A stretch of 64,000 nt of DNA, taken from Tigriopus japonicus. Lineage: Eukaryota; Arthropoda; Copepoda; Harpacticoida; Harpacticidae. Every line of letters begins with the position of its first letter. The stretch's first letter is position 1. Location of the stretch: contig CM021321.1 in the NCBI GenBank assembly GCA_010645155.1, positions 5,752,035 through 5,816,034 of the forward strand, written 5' to 3'. The notes beneath the pieces are model-generated. The model saw nothing but the letters and a program-made list of their open reading frames with translations, was not told the origin of the DNA and did not search any database. Positions 27,501-40,400 of this stretch are shown piece by piece. The position numbers and the translations under genes were made by a program.

Positions 27501-28083
27501 ATGCGTAGAATCCAGGCAAATCGGCTAATTAACATGTTGCTTGCTTACTTGAATGGAAGTATGTTACGAGAACGGACAAGATGGGCTGCTACTCTACCGC
27601 AAAGGAATGGACAAGTCGTTCATCCATTGATGTAAATACAAATGTATTTCAGGAGGACTATGCGTTAACAATCATCAAATTTACACTTGAGGACAAGAAA
27701 ATAATAAAACTCAACAAGAGGAAGTAATGTTAGATGCTATTTCAATTGGAAAAAAGCTAATCATAGTTTAGTTGCCAGGGACGACTCTTACCAGACGGTG
27801 CGAGAGTGGACTACCAAATTTACAGTCTTTTACGTAGTAACTTACGTATCAATATAAAATGTTGAGAAAGGCCAGGGAACAATACTGTTTGAATCAAATA
27901 AAGTCCTTGATCAAATTTCAAAGTATACATTACTTCGGGTAACGGCATTACTATTATTTTTGTTGTTGTTGTTATTATCATCAGCATCAATTTCATAATA
28001 ATAATAATCTTTCGTTGGGCTTGAAACAATCGAATGTTGGCTTTTCTCGGATCAGCCCTGAGCTTGACTAGGGCGCCATGGAT
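24555..28083. other. Non-coding 3' flank of Ubx
   Basis: Holds the hAT-type MITE at 26267-26566 and nothing else I can assign. No homeobox or Hox N-terminal motif is visible, so Antp, expected on this side, must lie beyond the window or only its non-coding parts are here. Confidence 0.55.
26267..26566. mobile_element. hAT-type MITE (TAGTGATGT ends)
   Basis: 300 bp. The ends TAGTGATGTGAC and GACATCACTA extend into imperfect inverted arms of about 40 bp that share GCTTGGGCAAG followed by a T run. A perfect 8-bp duplication CAGCAAAC lies at 26259-26266 and 26567-26574. Non-coding; the ORFs overlapping it are incidental. Confidence 0.9.
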
Positions 28084-28089
28084 TTTATT
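28084..28089 (-). terminator. Candidate Ubx polyadenylation signal AATAAA
   Basis: TTTATT on the plus strand is a canonical AATAAA on the Ubx strand, about 440 bases past the stop. It is the first such hexamer I see downstream. Further signals could be used, and read-through toward Antp is known in other crustaceans. Confidence 0.45.
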
Positions 28090-28527
28090 GGAGTAGAGTT
28101 GTGCAGAACATGCTGCCAAAAAATTCGGTATGAGCAGAGAATGATGGAGCATGGTCAAATTACGTATGTAGTCTTCTGTATGCCGCAAGCATTATCAGAT
28201 TGTTTGTACTTTCACCTCAGTGTTTTTGTGTGTGTGTGTGTAGTAGTGAAGAGAGAGAGCTTTGGTTTGTCATGAAAAAAATTAATAGCGAGCCAATACA
28301 AGAGGCCAGCGACACTGCTGCTGGTGTTTGTTGTTACTGTTGTTGTTGTTGTTGTTGATAAAGATGATGATGATGATGTTGTTGTTGTTGTTTTTGGTGG
28401 TGGTGGTGGTGGTGGTAGTATCATCGTCATCGTCAGCAGCAGCAGCAGGCGGCCTCCACTCATAAGTGGCTTCGATTGACAGATGTGGCAAAGGTTGGTG
28501 GTTGGTTGGCCGGTGTGTTCTTTCCAA
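28090..28527 (-). other. Ubx 3'UTR (likely)
   Basis: Sequence between the Ubx stop codon and the first good poly(A) signal on the minus strand. It is dominated by triplet repeats, read on the plus strand as GTT, GAT and GGT runs at about 28330-28415 and AGC at 28435-28447, plus a short TG run near 28230-28243. Several overlapping ORFs appear on both strands, but their Thr, Asn or Ser runs are translations of these repeats. The end is inferred from the signal only. Confidence 0.5.
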
Positions 28528-28890
<363 letters not shown>

Positions 28891-31723
28891 TCAATGGGTA
28901 CTTTCTATACCATCATATCACCACAGCTAAGTGCGTCAAATAACTCCTACATTCCTAATCATTCCCTACTATGGATTTGGTAAGGATTAGATTTTCTTTG
29001 AAAAAATCAAGAAAAAGGTTGAGACGATGACAACCTCAATAGGGTAAGAAATAAACAAAGACATTTATGATCGTATTTTACTCAAGACTGTAATCTTGGC
29101 CGCTCATGAAATGTTTTATCGTCCATACAGACCTCAGAGATAGCCTATTTTACATCTTCTAAGTGGTTTTGCTCCAAAAATTGACTCGCACAATAAGTTA
29201 ACAAAAGTGCTTTCTAATGGTAAACATTGTGAAAGTTCAAGCACAGCCAAAAATAATTGCGATTTGTTTAAAGAACTCAGCTAGCGCATGGAGCACATCC
29301 CCTCTTCAGTAAATTCAAATCTTCAAAGATTCAAATCTACCACGAAGTGCTCCCTTAAGAAGATGGCTTCTTTATCCTTTGGGTTCCGTAGACGTATGAG
29401 AGACGGTCAAAGGTCGGATTTACAACCTTGGGAAGTGGAAAAAGCTCAAACTAAAGTATGTGCTAATCGAGCCAAGGTAAGGTTACAAGTACAGAACCCA
29501 AAAATTGAAAGAGAGAAAAAATCTCTTTGAGCTATGGAACTTGTTGCATATTCCTTTTGCTCCACAAAGTGTGCGAGAAGCAATCCAAATCTCTTTGAAA
29601 TTTGCCACAAACAGTGCTCACTCGAATTGTCTTTATGTTTCGAATCTTTGGAAAAATGTAATGTTTGAAAAGCTCGATTTGGTGAAAGGTGTGACCATTC
29701 TTTCTTAAGACCTCACTTTGTTTTGCTTTCCAAAATTAGCACTTGCCCTAAAAATGTGTGCTTTCGATTGTTTTTGATACTCTGCGACACTTCTACTTCA
29801 CCATGACCAAATTTGACTATTTTGTCGGTTTCTGCATGTTAAGAGAATGCTCCAATTGATTGAATGCCTTCTTCGAATCTGAAATATGAGTCAACTTAAA
29901 CCCTAGGTGGTTGGTACAAATACTACAAGTGGGAAAAATATCTCAAAATATGTACCCGTCTTGTCTCAAGGAGCTACGTGGCGCTTCAATCTGTTTTGAT
30001 TACTTTAAAGTAACTTAAAATTAGGTAAGTTAGAATAAGGCAAGTCTGAGATTTCATTTCACCCTGCTCAGCTTCCTTAAAACTGATTTGAATGCTTAAA
30101 CACCCATCAAAAGCTTTTAGCGCTTCTTCTACTAACGTATTTTTGGACTCTCCAGTGTTCATCGACAATAAATCTGTAGTGGCAATTTTGGACCTCTTGA
30201 TTATGGAAACCTCGAACACCCCCGCCCAGTCCTTGTGAAAGCAAACAGTCAAATTGATCTAAAACTCTGTTAGAACCTCTTAAGTCCGCTAACTGCAGAG
30301 TAGAAGACGGTTGATCTTCGACTTGAAGATGTTTGAAGTGGCTTGACATTGCCGAAATGTTCCAAGATCACTGAAGCGGAGAAAGAAAAAGCGCTGACGA
30401 GACGTCGTTGACAAACACTTTTTGAGAAAGCTTGTACAGAATAAAAAGACCTTGATGTTATATCTTGAAAACAAAAACGCGTGTTCCATCTCTAAATGCT
30501 TACCAATTCTATTTTTTTGTGTTTTAACTAAATATCGTAAGGGCACTGACGAACACATTAAGTGGAGAGAAGAGATCAAGAAGAGATTACCAGAGTACGT
30601 GTTAGCCTTTTTACGTTTTTTTCTTTTTCTTGGTTGCGTAATGAATTTGAAATGACCTTGACTTGAGAAACCTTAAGGCCAAGTGCAAACGTAGATGGTG
30701 TTTTGGAAAAGATCAATAGATTATGCCGTATATGGAAAGAAATTCCAATATAATACTTTTTCAATACGATTGAAAGGGCGTGGGTGGTGGTCGAGAAGAT
30801 TTCATCATTCTTCTTCGACAGTTTTATGGTCCAAAAAACTGCAACTAACTTGTCATAAACGGACAAAGATACGTGGTCACATTCCTGAGTTTGCAATTTG
30901 AGTAAAGTTTTTGAAAGAGGGCGCCTCAAGTCGGCAACAAAGAAATACGGGACGGATTGAGAGTGAAAATTGAGATCTTATCCTTGCTGCTCCCGTGGAT
31001 CATGCTTAATTGAAAAAAAAAATATTTTTTAGTATTCTCCTTTAAACCTCATTTCTAAAAACAGGCGTAGATTTGTTTGGACTACAAATCAGCAATTTAT
31101 TTTCATTCAGTTCTGTACACTCATTTTCCAGTTTGTCGTTTGAACTAGTTTTTCATTGTGTCGTGTAAAAAAAATTTTTGTTATTTGTTCAGTGATATAG
31201 CTTACCCTTACAGTTACTTTTTACTTTTGCTTATTTTTTCAAAATGTTTGATTTGAAGTTCGTTTGAATAATTGGTTCATTTGATGGTCTTGGAATAGTA
31301 AGGGACAAATCTTTACAAGGTGCCAATAAATCTGATTCCCACCCTTCAAATGCAATTTGCGACGCGTTTTCATACGTTTGCACATTCACTTGATAGTAAT
31401 TCTAGTCTTACCGTGGGACACTGATTTCCCATTAACGTGTAGTTTTCCACTTCCATGGGGTTACCAAGGGTGGAGTTATCCCATTGTACGTAAAAACGTC
31501 TTTGCAAGAGAAACGAAAATTTCAATCCATTTTGTTGTATCAAGTTACAATTCTAGTACACGGTTGCAAGAAAGTGTAAGAAGAGTGAGTGAAATTGAAG
31601 GAAAGCAAGAGGAGACCGAATATCAGAAACGCCAAGATTTGATGTAATTATTGGTGACATCATAGAGTGGCAAAAATTGAGCGGCTTATAAGCGCGAAAA
31701 TATAGAATAGTTTCACGTTCAAT

Positions 31724-32025
31724 TAGTGATGGACCGGAAAGGTTCTTAACCGAAACCGAAATTTTCGGCCGAAAGAGGGGTTAACCGAAACCGAAAGTAG
31801 CTGATTAAAGAAGTGTATACATGCAAACTTCACTTCCGAAAATCAAAATTGGCCTGTGTGTTCGATGTTGGGCAATGCAAATATGTAAAGAATCGAAAGC
31901 TATTGTTTCTGAGATTTTTGGACCAAAAAATATGTTTTTGTTGTCAAATTCCATTCTTTATAGTTCGGTTTCGATGGGCATACCCGAAACCGAAACTGAA
32001 CCGAAAACGCTTTCGGTCATTCATT
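31724..32025. mobile_element. MITE, CTTTCGG family, copy 1 (in Ubx intron)
   Basis: The left end reads TAGTGATGGACCGGAAAG and the right end CTTTCGGTCATTC, imperfect inverted ends matching the better copy at 58372-58661. Subterminal blocks of repeated CCGAAAC/TTCGGCCGAAA are shared. No coding capacity; the short ORFs inside are incidental. The TAGTGATG terminus resembles hAT-type ends, but no clear target duplication remains. Confidence 0.75.
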
Positions 32026-35000
32026 GCTTCCATTTCATCCTTGTCACTTCAAACCATGAAAAGTTTGTCTTTTTGCACGTAACGAGAAGGTGAAGTTATT
32101 AAACAATAAAAGTTAAAGAATGTCTTTCCTTGGCACGACATTCGTCGGTACATCTCAAAAATCGTGGACTTTTTTTGCCCTTTGATCATCATTCATCATT
32201 AGCAGAAACTACTTGACAATCCACTATGTAAAAAATGTTAGTTGCTTCGCTTATAGTCAATGAACTAGAACGGAGGTTTTCCACGTTTTTAACATGTATT
32301 TTAAAGCTGGTAAACTAAACTACTAAATCCAACATTTTTTTGATTTTAACCCACGAGTACTAGTCAAGAGCAGATGAAACGGATTGAGAAAAGATTCTAC
32401 GTATGATTTAGTTGAAAACTTTACTCGAAAGAATCCGACGCTCAGATTTCATTTTTATCTAAAACGTGAAAAATTTGAACAGACAAAATTTGCAATACAT
32501 TTATGTCATAAATTCATGATATTACAAATATATAATATAGTATTACTATTAATTTGTTTTAAATTATATTATAAGTATTTATTATTTTATTATTAAACTA
32601 AGTGATTTATAAGAAACGGAAGAGCAAACCATGACCGTTACTGGGAAATGATTGATTTCACAAAAATGCACGATGCTCAAATACACGCGGCATAAAACAA
32701 TTGTTTAGTTACATGTATTTTTATTCATTTCATGTTGCTGTATTTTCGATATTGCCAAAATTTCGGGAGGCAGAAAAACGTCAGATTAACAAACGCAAAA
32801 ATCACCCTTCCCGGGGAAAATTGTCGGTGCGTAAAATTTTTTTTTCTGACTCCTCAAACCAAGTGTTTGGCAAATCACACGTAATAAAAGTGAGGCTTAC
32901 AAATGGTTTGATCACGAGTTATAGATGATATGTGTAGGTGCTCCGTTTCTTTTGGAACACCCGGGATTTTTGAAAGTCGTTCAAGTAAAAATCATTGCAT
33001 CGCTGTCTTTTGACAGACAAATGACTTAATGTATCACATGTTCATAACCATCTACATCTATGGTACGCGTTTCTTTTTTTACCTTGTCAAATTTCTTATC
33101 AAGGAAAGGGAAGAAGTTGAATTGTAAGGAGGGTCACCAAATAATTTGCCGTTTCCATTGCCTCTTGTAAAACTTAGCTGATGTGATTCCAAGTGTTTTC
33201 TTGAATATGAACTACTTCAAACAAGGAAATGACTGAAGGAGGTACATTATCTTCGTACCAAAGACATTGATTAAATCTTAATTCAGGAAACATGCTCAAA
33301 GCTACTGTTCTCTGTCCAAATGTCCCCATTAAGGCAATTTCCTTGGAACACAAGAATACCGTTGTTTTCGCAACTACTTTAGATTTGTCAAAACTTCCTC
33401 ATCCAGATATTCAGTTCATGCGGTCTTCATACCTCAAGTTAGGCCACTTGAGCAACATAATCCTAAAGCTGTGAGTGTCGTTTTATGCACCTGATTATTG
33501 CCATTTTATGGTCGAATTTGCAAATTTATCACGCTAGTTCAGGGGAAGGAAAGGAATCCACGAACTACTCCAAGACAGACAAGTCTAGTGCAAAATTATT
33601 CGGCAGACGAAAATCACCCTATTCTTGCTAAAATGACGACTTTTTCGATCGGCCCACATTTACCAAAAAGACAACAAAATTAATTTCCACGAGAAAGCAA
33701 TTCTGATCCACAAATGCAAACCCCGAAACAAAATGACGGCAAAATTCCCATGATGTTGACTTTTTTAGATGAAACGCACTAAATGTGAAATAGTCTCGGA
33801 ATTGCCAATATTCGTGAGATCGTTTTCACAAGAATTCAAGACAACTGAAACCATATTTGAGAACAGTATCTCATACAGGTTCATTTCTCGCGCGGTTGGA
33901 AATGGCTGATGTCAGTTTCACAACCAATGAAATCTACGCGTCTATTAAATTTCATCTATAGGTTTTCATTTTCTTTGCTCTAGCGCTTTGGGGGAATTTT
34001 ATGGTCACCTTGATCTCAAAATAGTTCGAGGCATGGTCGAGGGAATTAATTATTCATGATTGAACGGCAAAGATGCATTCAACAAGCGGATGTCAGTCTA
34101 GTATTTTGAAAGCAATATTTTGGCACAAGGAGTCGAATTGACAAAGTGCCTATGCATGTTTGGCTTTCCTTGTTTGAACTGAAAATGGCATTCGATGATT
34201 TGTATAGAGCATCACACATTTTATTTGTTTAAATTTCGATTTTGCAAATACTACGTCTTTTAATAAATCGCATCCTTTGCACGGATTTGTTTCCAGAATC
34301 ACATTTGTTCTCCAGTTCACTATTCTCAAAAAATGGAGAATACGAACTGCCAACAATCCACTTAAACACTTATAATTGACCGAGAGGTATTTCTGACGTG
34401 TTTGATGGAGCTTTTTCCGATGGCATTTGTCACCGTAAATTTTGCAGGAAATTTTATCTTGCAGTAAACCTTTTGAATTTGATGCCTGATATTTTCCGCA
34501 TTTCAACTCTCATTACGTGTTTACTCGTATGTTTTGGCCAAAGTCCACTTGCAACATTTGTGACTTTTTCACTTCGTCTGGACCACAAAACGAAACGTCA
34601 CTCATTTCAGCCAAAGGCGAGTTTACCCTCGCTCTGACAGACAGTGTTCAAATCAGGTACAAAATGCATCGGATTTTGCTCACCCTTACGTACGTACTTG
34701 TGATGTGCTGTCAAGATTGGCCGCCATTGAAGCTGCGTAATGCGCATTCACACAGCACGTTCACGCAGATAATTTACGCATTTAATTTAGTGAGAACCAT
34801 GAGTGCTCATTTGCATTCAACCCTGGGATTGAGCTTCATGGAAGTCGTCTAAATTATTCTAGGTAATTCAAATGGATGTCTCAATCCTGAATGACCTTTG
34901 TCAACTTTTCTTTCGTCTAATATTCATGTTTTACTGGCATTTCCGCCCTAAGTTGGTGGATGAATAATTGAAATTTAATTTCTGGTTCTGCTGTAATGAG

Positions 35001-36116
35001 GGGATTTAACGTGAGCTATGTTTAAATTTAGATATTCCACGTATTTTTGTTTGGGCAATCTACTGCCAACTCGTTTTTAGGTCACATTGGACCAACTTGA
35101 TCGATAAAATTTGCTAATTCTTGCAGCTTTAACGACAATTTAGGTTGGGTTGCCAGAGGAAACTCGTCGTTTCAAATATGAATAGGTTAGGCGGTGATTT
35201 CCAGAGCCATCGTTGTGTCCTAACTGCCATATGAGAGAGGAGGGGCGATAAATCAGAGCAGTTATTTTCGGTGACAGTCATGCTCTTTTTTCAAAGTTTT
35301 GGCGCCAATATTGGGGTACATGCCTCGCTCTAAATGGACTTGATGCATTGTGAGTTCGTTGGCCATAGAATCGTGAGAATCCTTTGCGAATCTATTAATA
35401 GATTGAACTCAGGACATCGTGGCAAACAGGAAAACTTGTCAGTGTTTAATCCCATTACTCGACGTCAAAGACAACTCTCGGAATTGGTTCTTGCCTAAGT
35501 TCATTTTAATGTGGATAGTGCGAGTGCCAAGGAGAAGAATCACTGTATGTGCTATGTACGTAGTTAACGGATTCATCGAAGCGACGACCAAAGCCAAGCG
35601 AAATTGGAATTGGGTTTTTTTGAAAAGCAATATTCCACGTCAAACAGAAGATGAATGAGTCTGACTTCCTTGTGATTTTGCGGGACAGTCGATGACTGTC
35701 TGGAAAACGGGTTGTGGCCACTGCTGCCATGGATAGTGTACTTCTTCTACTACTACTATGTAGGTATTTCCAAGTGCTACCACAGTGTGTTGGTCTCACA
35801 ATGAAGAAATGAGGGTCTGACTTGGTTGGTTAGCACATGCCGAGAATGAGTTGTCCTGATACATTCGTACCTCTTTTCCTTTACAATTTGAACGGCTTGA
35901 AATTCGACCTATCCCCTACTAGAATGTACAGTATGCATGTATGTAGGTACGTGAAACCAACTGACTGCCTGACGGACGGACGGACAAGCGTTCCTTCCAA
36001 AGTTATCGTGAAAGAGTGAAAGAAACCAAGTGCCCCAGACACATCACTACCCTTCTTTACTTCAGGACACGAATGATTTGCAGCAAGACTAGGTAGCATA
36101 GCTAGATACACGTTTT

Positions 36117-36141
36117 TGTTGTTGTTGTTGATGATGATGAT
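36117..36141. repeat. GTT/GAT microsatellite next to the Ubx donor
   Basis: Plus-strand GTT units followed by GAT units, starting about 38 bases inside the intron. On the transcript this is an ATC/AAC-rich run close to the splice donor. Confidence 0.7.
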
Positions 36142-36178
36142 ACTATTGAAGGATGTGTATGAGTGTCCCGTTGCCTAC

Positions 36179-36791
36179 CTGCAATTGCCATCCACGGGTA
36201 GAAATGGTGGTTCGCAGATTGTTGCAGTTGAGGTTGAGCTACTGCGGCGGCTTGTGATGCAGCTGCTGCACTTGATATGCTACAAGTATTCATCCACCGG
36301 TCTCGCGCAGCAACGTCTACAGCTGTTGGAGTGTATCTGGCCATGTCGGGGGTACAAACAGATGGTCGCACCGGACCACTGCCAGAATTCCATCCCGCAT
36401 TTAATTCTTTGGAAAGACTACTGTAGCCGTTATGATGGTCTTTAGAACTAGAGTTTGAACTTGGATTGGCATTGGGGGGACAATCATTGCCGCTCACTGT
36501 GTTGGTACTGTTTTTGGCATAGGTTGAATTTTCACCTAACGGGCTATAGACTGACGACTTGGGCGAACTCGTGCCCACTGAAGGTGTTCCGGAAGCGGCG
36601 GCGGCCGCTGCAGCCGCAGCCGCGACCGTAGCGGGGTCGTAGGGGGAGGTTTCTTGAGATCGATTGCCACTTTGATGTTGCGGGTACGGAGACACTCCCA
36701 TACCTGCCAGACCTAGGGGAAATCGATAGGCCTGCTCGCTGCCACTGCCTTGACCGTAGAAACCACTTTGCTCAAAATAAGAATTCATCAT
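36179..36791 (-). CDS. Ubx: Ultrabithorax, coding exon 1 (N-terminus to YPWM)
   Basis: First coding exon of a Hox transcription factor that acts in the nucleus to specify trunk segment identity. The CDS is the join of 36791-36179 and 28847-28528 on the minus strand: 933 bases, 310 residues plus stop. Visible here: the NSYF start motif at residues 3-6 (known Hox/Ubx N-terminus, followed by EQSGFYGQ), a run of ten alanines at about 57-66, Ser/Asn-rich sequence at 67-125, a conserved VRPSVCTPD block, and the Exd/Pbx-binding hexapeptide YPWM at about 198-201 followed by AIAG. The exon ends at GCAATTGCAG with intron GTAGGC at 36178, splitting a Gly codon after its first base (phase 1), as at the Ubx splice just after AIAG in insects. 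Two ATGs stand in tandem (36791 and 36788); the second gives the usual MNSYFEQ start, so either may be used. Beyond the splice, the open frame runs on into intron as non-homologous residues. Identification is very secure. Confidence 0.96.
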
Positions 36792-36892
36792 TTTGAAAAC
36801 GCTTCAGACACACAAACACGAACTAGAACAATTGGGTGGACGTAGAGACGTCGACCAAGCCAAAGTGAGAGAACTCTGGTTTCACACTCAAC

Positions 36893-36946
36893 TCAACCAC
36901 TCACTTTCATCACCACCTCAAAGGACACATGAGTCGAGGGTGTCAT
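36893..36946 (-). other. Upstream ORF in the Ubx leader
   Basis: An ATG at 36946 opens 17 codons ending TGA at 36893, about 100 bases before the Ubx start. It counts as a uORF only if transcription starts above 36946. It could lower initiation at the main ATG. No conservation can be judged. Confidence 0.3.
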
Positions 36947-37163
36947 AAGATAGAACTGGTATTATTATTATTAGTTGTCGTAGTCGTAGTAGTCGTCGAA
37001 GGAGCACTACTAACTACTTGATAGATGTCTATCAACCGATGCTGAGAGAGAGCGTTGCAAGCTCAATGCATGCACATTGTCGACTAACGACACGGTATAG
37101 AAATTGCTGATCCAAAGTCTGTAACTTGTAGGCTCAGTGCATGTAGCAATGATAGTTCATGTG

Positions 37164-37187
37164 CTCTCTCTCTCTGTCTCTCTCTCT
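37164..37187 (-). promoter_or_regulatory. GA tract, GAGA-factor-type site
   Basis: A 24-base CT run with one interruption on the plus strand, i.e. GAGAG repeats on the Ubx strand about 370 bases above the ATG. Drosophila Ubx has GAGA-factor (Trl) sites in its promoter (established knowledge). Here it could equally be a simple microsatellite. Confidence 0.4.
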
Positions 37188-37400
37188 TTTCGTTCCCTGC
37201 TCCTTGGGGCGACGGTCCTTTGAGTTTTCCTGAATGTGTGTGTGGGTGAGTGCCAGCCTGCTTGGGCGGAGTAGCTCCGTGCTGGCCTCAAACGTGACAG
37301 TAAAGAGGCTGGGCAATAAACTCGAGGAACCAATGAAATTCCTCAAAATATTTCAGACTCAGCGCCGCTCGTCTTCCTCGACTGACAGGTGACGTCACTG

Positions 37401-40400
37401 AAAGTAGATCCTCTCGGATTTTAAATCTAAAAGAAAAGAAATACATTGTTTTCATTCATCGAACATCTTTCTCGGGCATCCAAACTATTTTGTTGTCGAG
37501 TTCATTTTATGCAAGACGCCATTTTTGGTCAAATTCACAATTGAAATTTTCATTTTCAAAAGAACCGCGCTTTCACGCTCGCATTTGGGCCATCTGTTTG
37601 AGAGTTCCGCGGCGTCTGAGTGGCCGAATCACGGACTCACCAAGCGACCAACCGTGGTTTTAGACTAGTCTAACTGAATCACAAGCAAGAGTTTTTTTTA
37701 ATATAGTAAACAACGCGTATTACTACACCGGTGATCAGGATACACTAATGAGTCAGGTAAAGTTTGTCTTGTTCTTGAAATTTGATATATTGTAATTTTC
37801 AGCATAATACCCTCGGAAACGATCCTTCAACGAAAATAGACCACCGACGGAGTGTTGTGAGCACTAAGAAGTTTAGCCCGAATAATAGAGAATTTGATAA
37901 AATAACCATGCTTAAATACTGTCTCAGTTATTAGTTGCATTTTCGAGTTTAGTTTCGAGTCTATGAGTGATGTATTTGTATTGTGTTCATCTTTGCTCTA
38001 TAGTTCTCGTAAAATTTGCTTATTGTGTCCGTTTGCTAATCATCAGACGAAAGAAACGATAGGTATGTTCTTAAGCCTAATCAAAGACGGTTTAAAATGA
38101 TGTATAATAAAAGCACAGTAATTTGGCAACAGTCTTTTCGTATGGGCTACAGATTTTGCTTCCCAGGAAAAATAAAATATCAGTAAAATATTACAAATCT
38201 CATGTAACTAAAATCATTGATGATTACAATGCCACTTCTATATAAAGAATGCATCCTCTTAAATCCAACACCTGGACGAACATTCCTTGCAAACATGGCT
38301 CATGTTATTTAAACAGAGTTTCGTTAAAATTCATAGTTTCTGTGAAAAATCCAACCATTTTACTCTGAAAAAGAACTCAAAACGTCAACTTTGTTGACGA
38401 GAAAAGCCTAGCATAGTAGTGAGGATGTTTCTCTTCTTCTAGCATAAAACTCGACAGGTTTAGTACCACATTAGGTTGGCAGAAAACACTCAGCCAAACA
38501 TTAAGATGTGTTTTTCTACTTCATGCGTGGAAATTTATGATCAGATATTGGCTTTTAGTATCAATATGTCACTAAGGACATTGAGATGAGTGTCCCTAAT
38601 GAAACTGTAATGATTCCTCAAATTTTGACTTGTTCCTCATGCTTAAGATTTATGAGAGCCAATATCTAAGTGGCCGTTAAGACATAAAACCATTCGATTG
38701 GTGCACATATTCAACTAAGTAAGCAATAAATATTTCTTACGATTTCGATCATAATGTTTTTGATTGGACAAACAAGGTTGGGTGCTTGTAAAATGTATAC
38801 CATGTTAGCAACATCAGTTGGAAAATGACCAGGGTTTATTACAACACACAGAAATAGGTATCTTTTCCATTCAAGTGACCTTGATTTTTGTCCGTTCAAA
38901 GATGCCTTTTACGACAATGGATTGTTAAAGCCATTTGTTGTTTTCCACTTTCAACCGTTTGCTTTGCTCAAACGGGAAAGGCCATAAACGAGGATTCAAG
39001 AGACCAGAATTTACGATATAGATTGGCCTGGAGTGTTACGCAACTTGGCAAAGTCATGTACTTTACCCCAAATTTCCAGTTCAGCTCCTTTCAACCCTGG
39101 CTTAGGCCTAAAAAGTCCTTGGTTGATTGTTTTGACCCAAAATTTGACGAAAGCTCCATCGAAGAGCCCATTGTTAATAAATGATGCAGATGATAATTTC
39201 TCTTGCCAATTGGTGTAGATTTTGGAATTAAAGTGAAAAGTTACCCTAGTATTATTGAAAACTGGTTTGTTTTTGCTTTCTTGGTTTGTGTGTGGACTTT
39301 ATGCGTCTAAAAAAATTCTTAGTAACTTTTTGTTTTATGTGCTTGCTTGTACGACTTGGCAAAGGTTTTACTTTTAAAGGGAGGTACATTTACTTTTCTA
39401 AATGGAAAAATAGAGTTTTTAAGTGTAACTATACATTTCTTCATGTAAACCAATTCATCATTATTAAACAATCAAGCTAGAGACATTTATAAATTAAGCA
39501 AGTCTTTGAGTAATTGAAACGGTCCTCTAGCAAAAATTAAGGCAGGGTTAAGAAATACTATTCCGGATCAACCTTTTATTTGAGGGCCGTTGTACATATC
39601 TGTCAACATGAACTCGTTGCTAAACCGAATCAAGTCGATTTTAAAGATTTGATAATGTATCGATTTTTAGTTGTTGTCGTCACTTTCACGGGATAACAAT
39701 CATCGGCAATTATTCAAAACAAAAACATGATGTGTTGTATAAAAATTCCAGTTAATAACAATGGCACATTGTTTCCTAAAGAATCACGAATTGTGAGATT
39801 CCTCCTGGTAATGTTTGCGAAATATTTGAGCTATCTCATCAAAGTGATTTCATCGAGTGATATGCAATGCTGTTGTCTTGTCAGACATGATTTAAGCTTT
39901 ACTTTTTGAGGCTTTTGCCATATCTTGACCACCGTTTGTTGCCAGTGCAATTTCCGGTCTAAGTTGGATCCCACCCTTCAAAAGCCGGGTTGATGTTAGC
40001 CTTTTTTAATTGCACAGGTATTCTTCTTTCTACTCACGATCACTGTCAATCGTGTTCGTTTTCGTAGGTACGTTTTAGGTTTTCCCACATCAGTGTTCAG
40101 AGCTTTCGATTTGCTATTAATTGTTATTAGATATCTTTAGATTTGCTTTTTAACCAATATTGCTTCGACGTACGTTGTGCTTTTCAACTATCAACTATAA
40201 TTTTAGCAATTAATGTATGGCAAGTACTTGGTACAACAACCCGCTTACTGGATTAATTTTGCGTTTCTTTTTTGCACGCAACCATCAGAAGTTTTGTTTT
40301 CTTACTTCTAGTATTCTTTTCCTTTTCCAACCATTTATATTAACTTAAGCAATTATACTTGACAAGGTGAATAGATGGATTTGCATCCGTGTCTCAAGAT

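Larger units (their letters stand above)
36792..37400 (-). promoter_or_regulatory. Ubx 5' leader and promoter region
   Basis: Sequence directly upstream of the Ubx ATGs. The first 150 bases of leader hold no ATG. A short upstream ORF, a (TAA)n patch near 36961-36975 and a GA tract follow. Initiator-like TCAGTC lies at 37385-37380 and TCAGTG at 37400-37395 on the Ubx strand, next to a TGACGTCA motif at 37390-37397; I see no TATA box beside them. The block is less AT-rich than its surroundings. The transcription start cannot be fixed from sequence alone. Confidence 0.5.

Noticed and set aside
36116..36445. Plus-strand 109-residue ORF opposite Ubx exon 1
   Set aside because: Antisense shadow of the coding exon.
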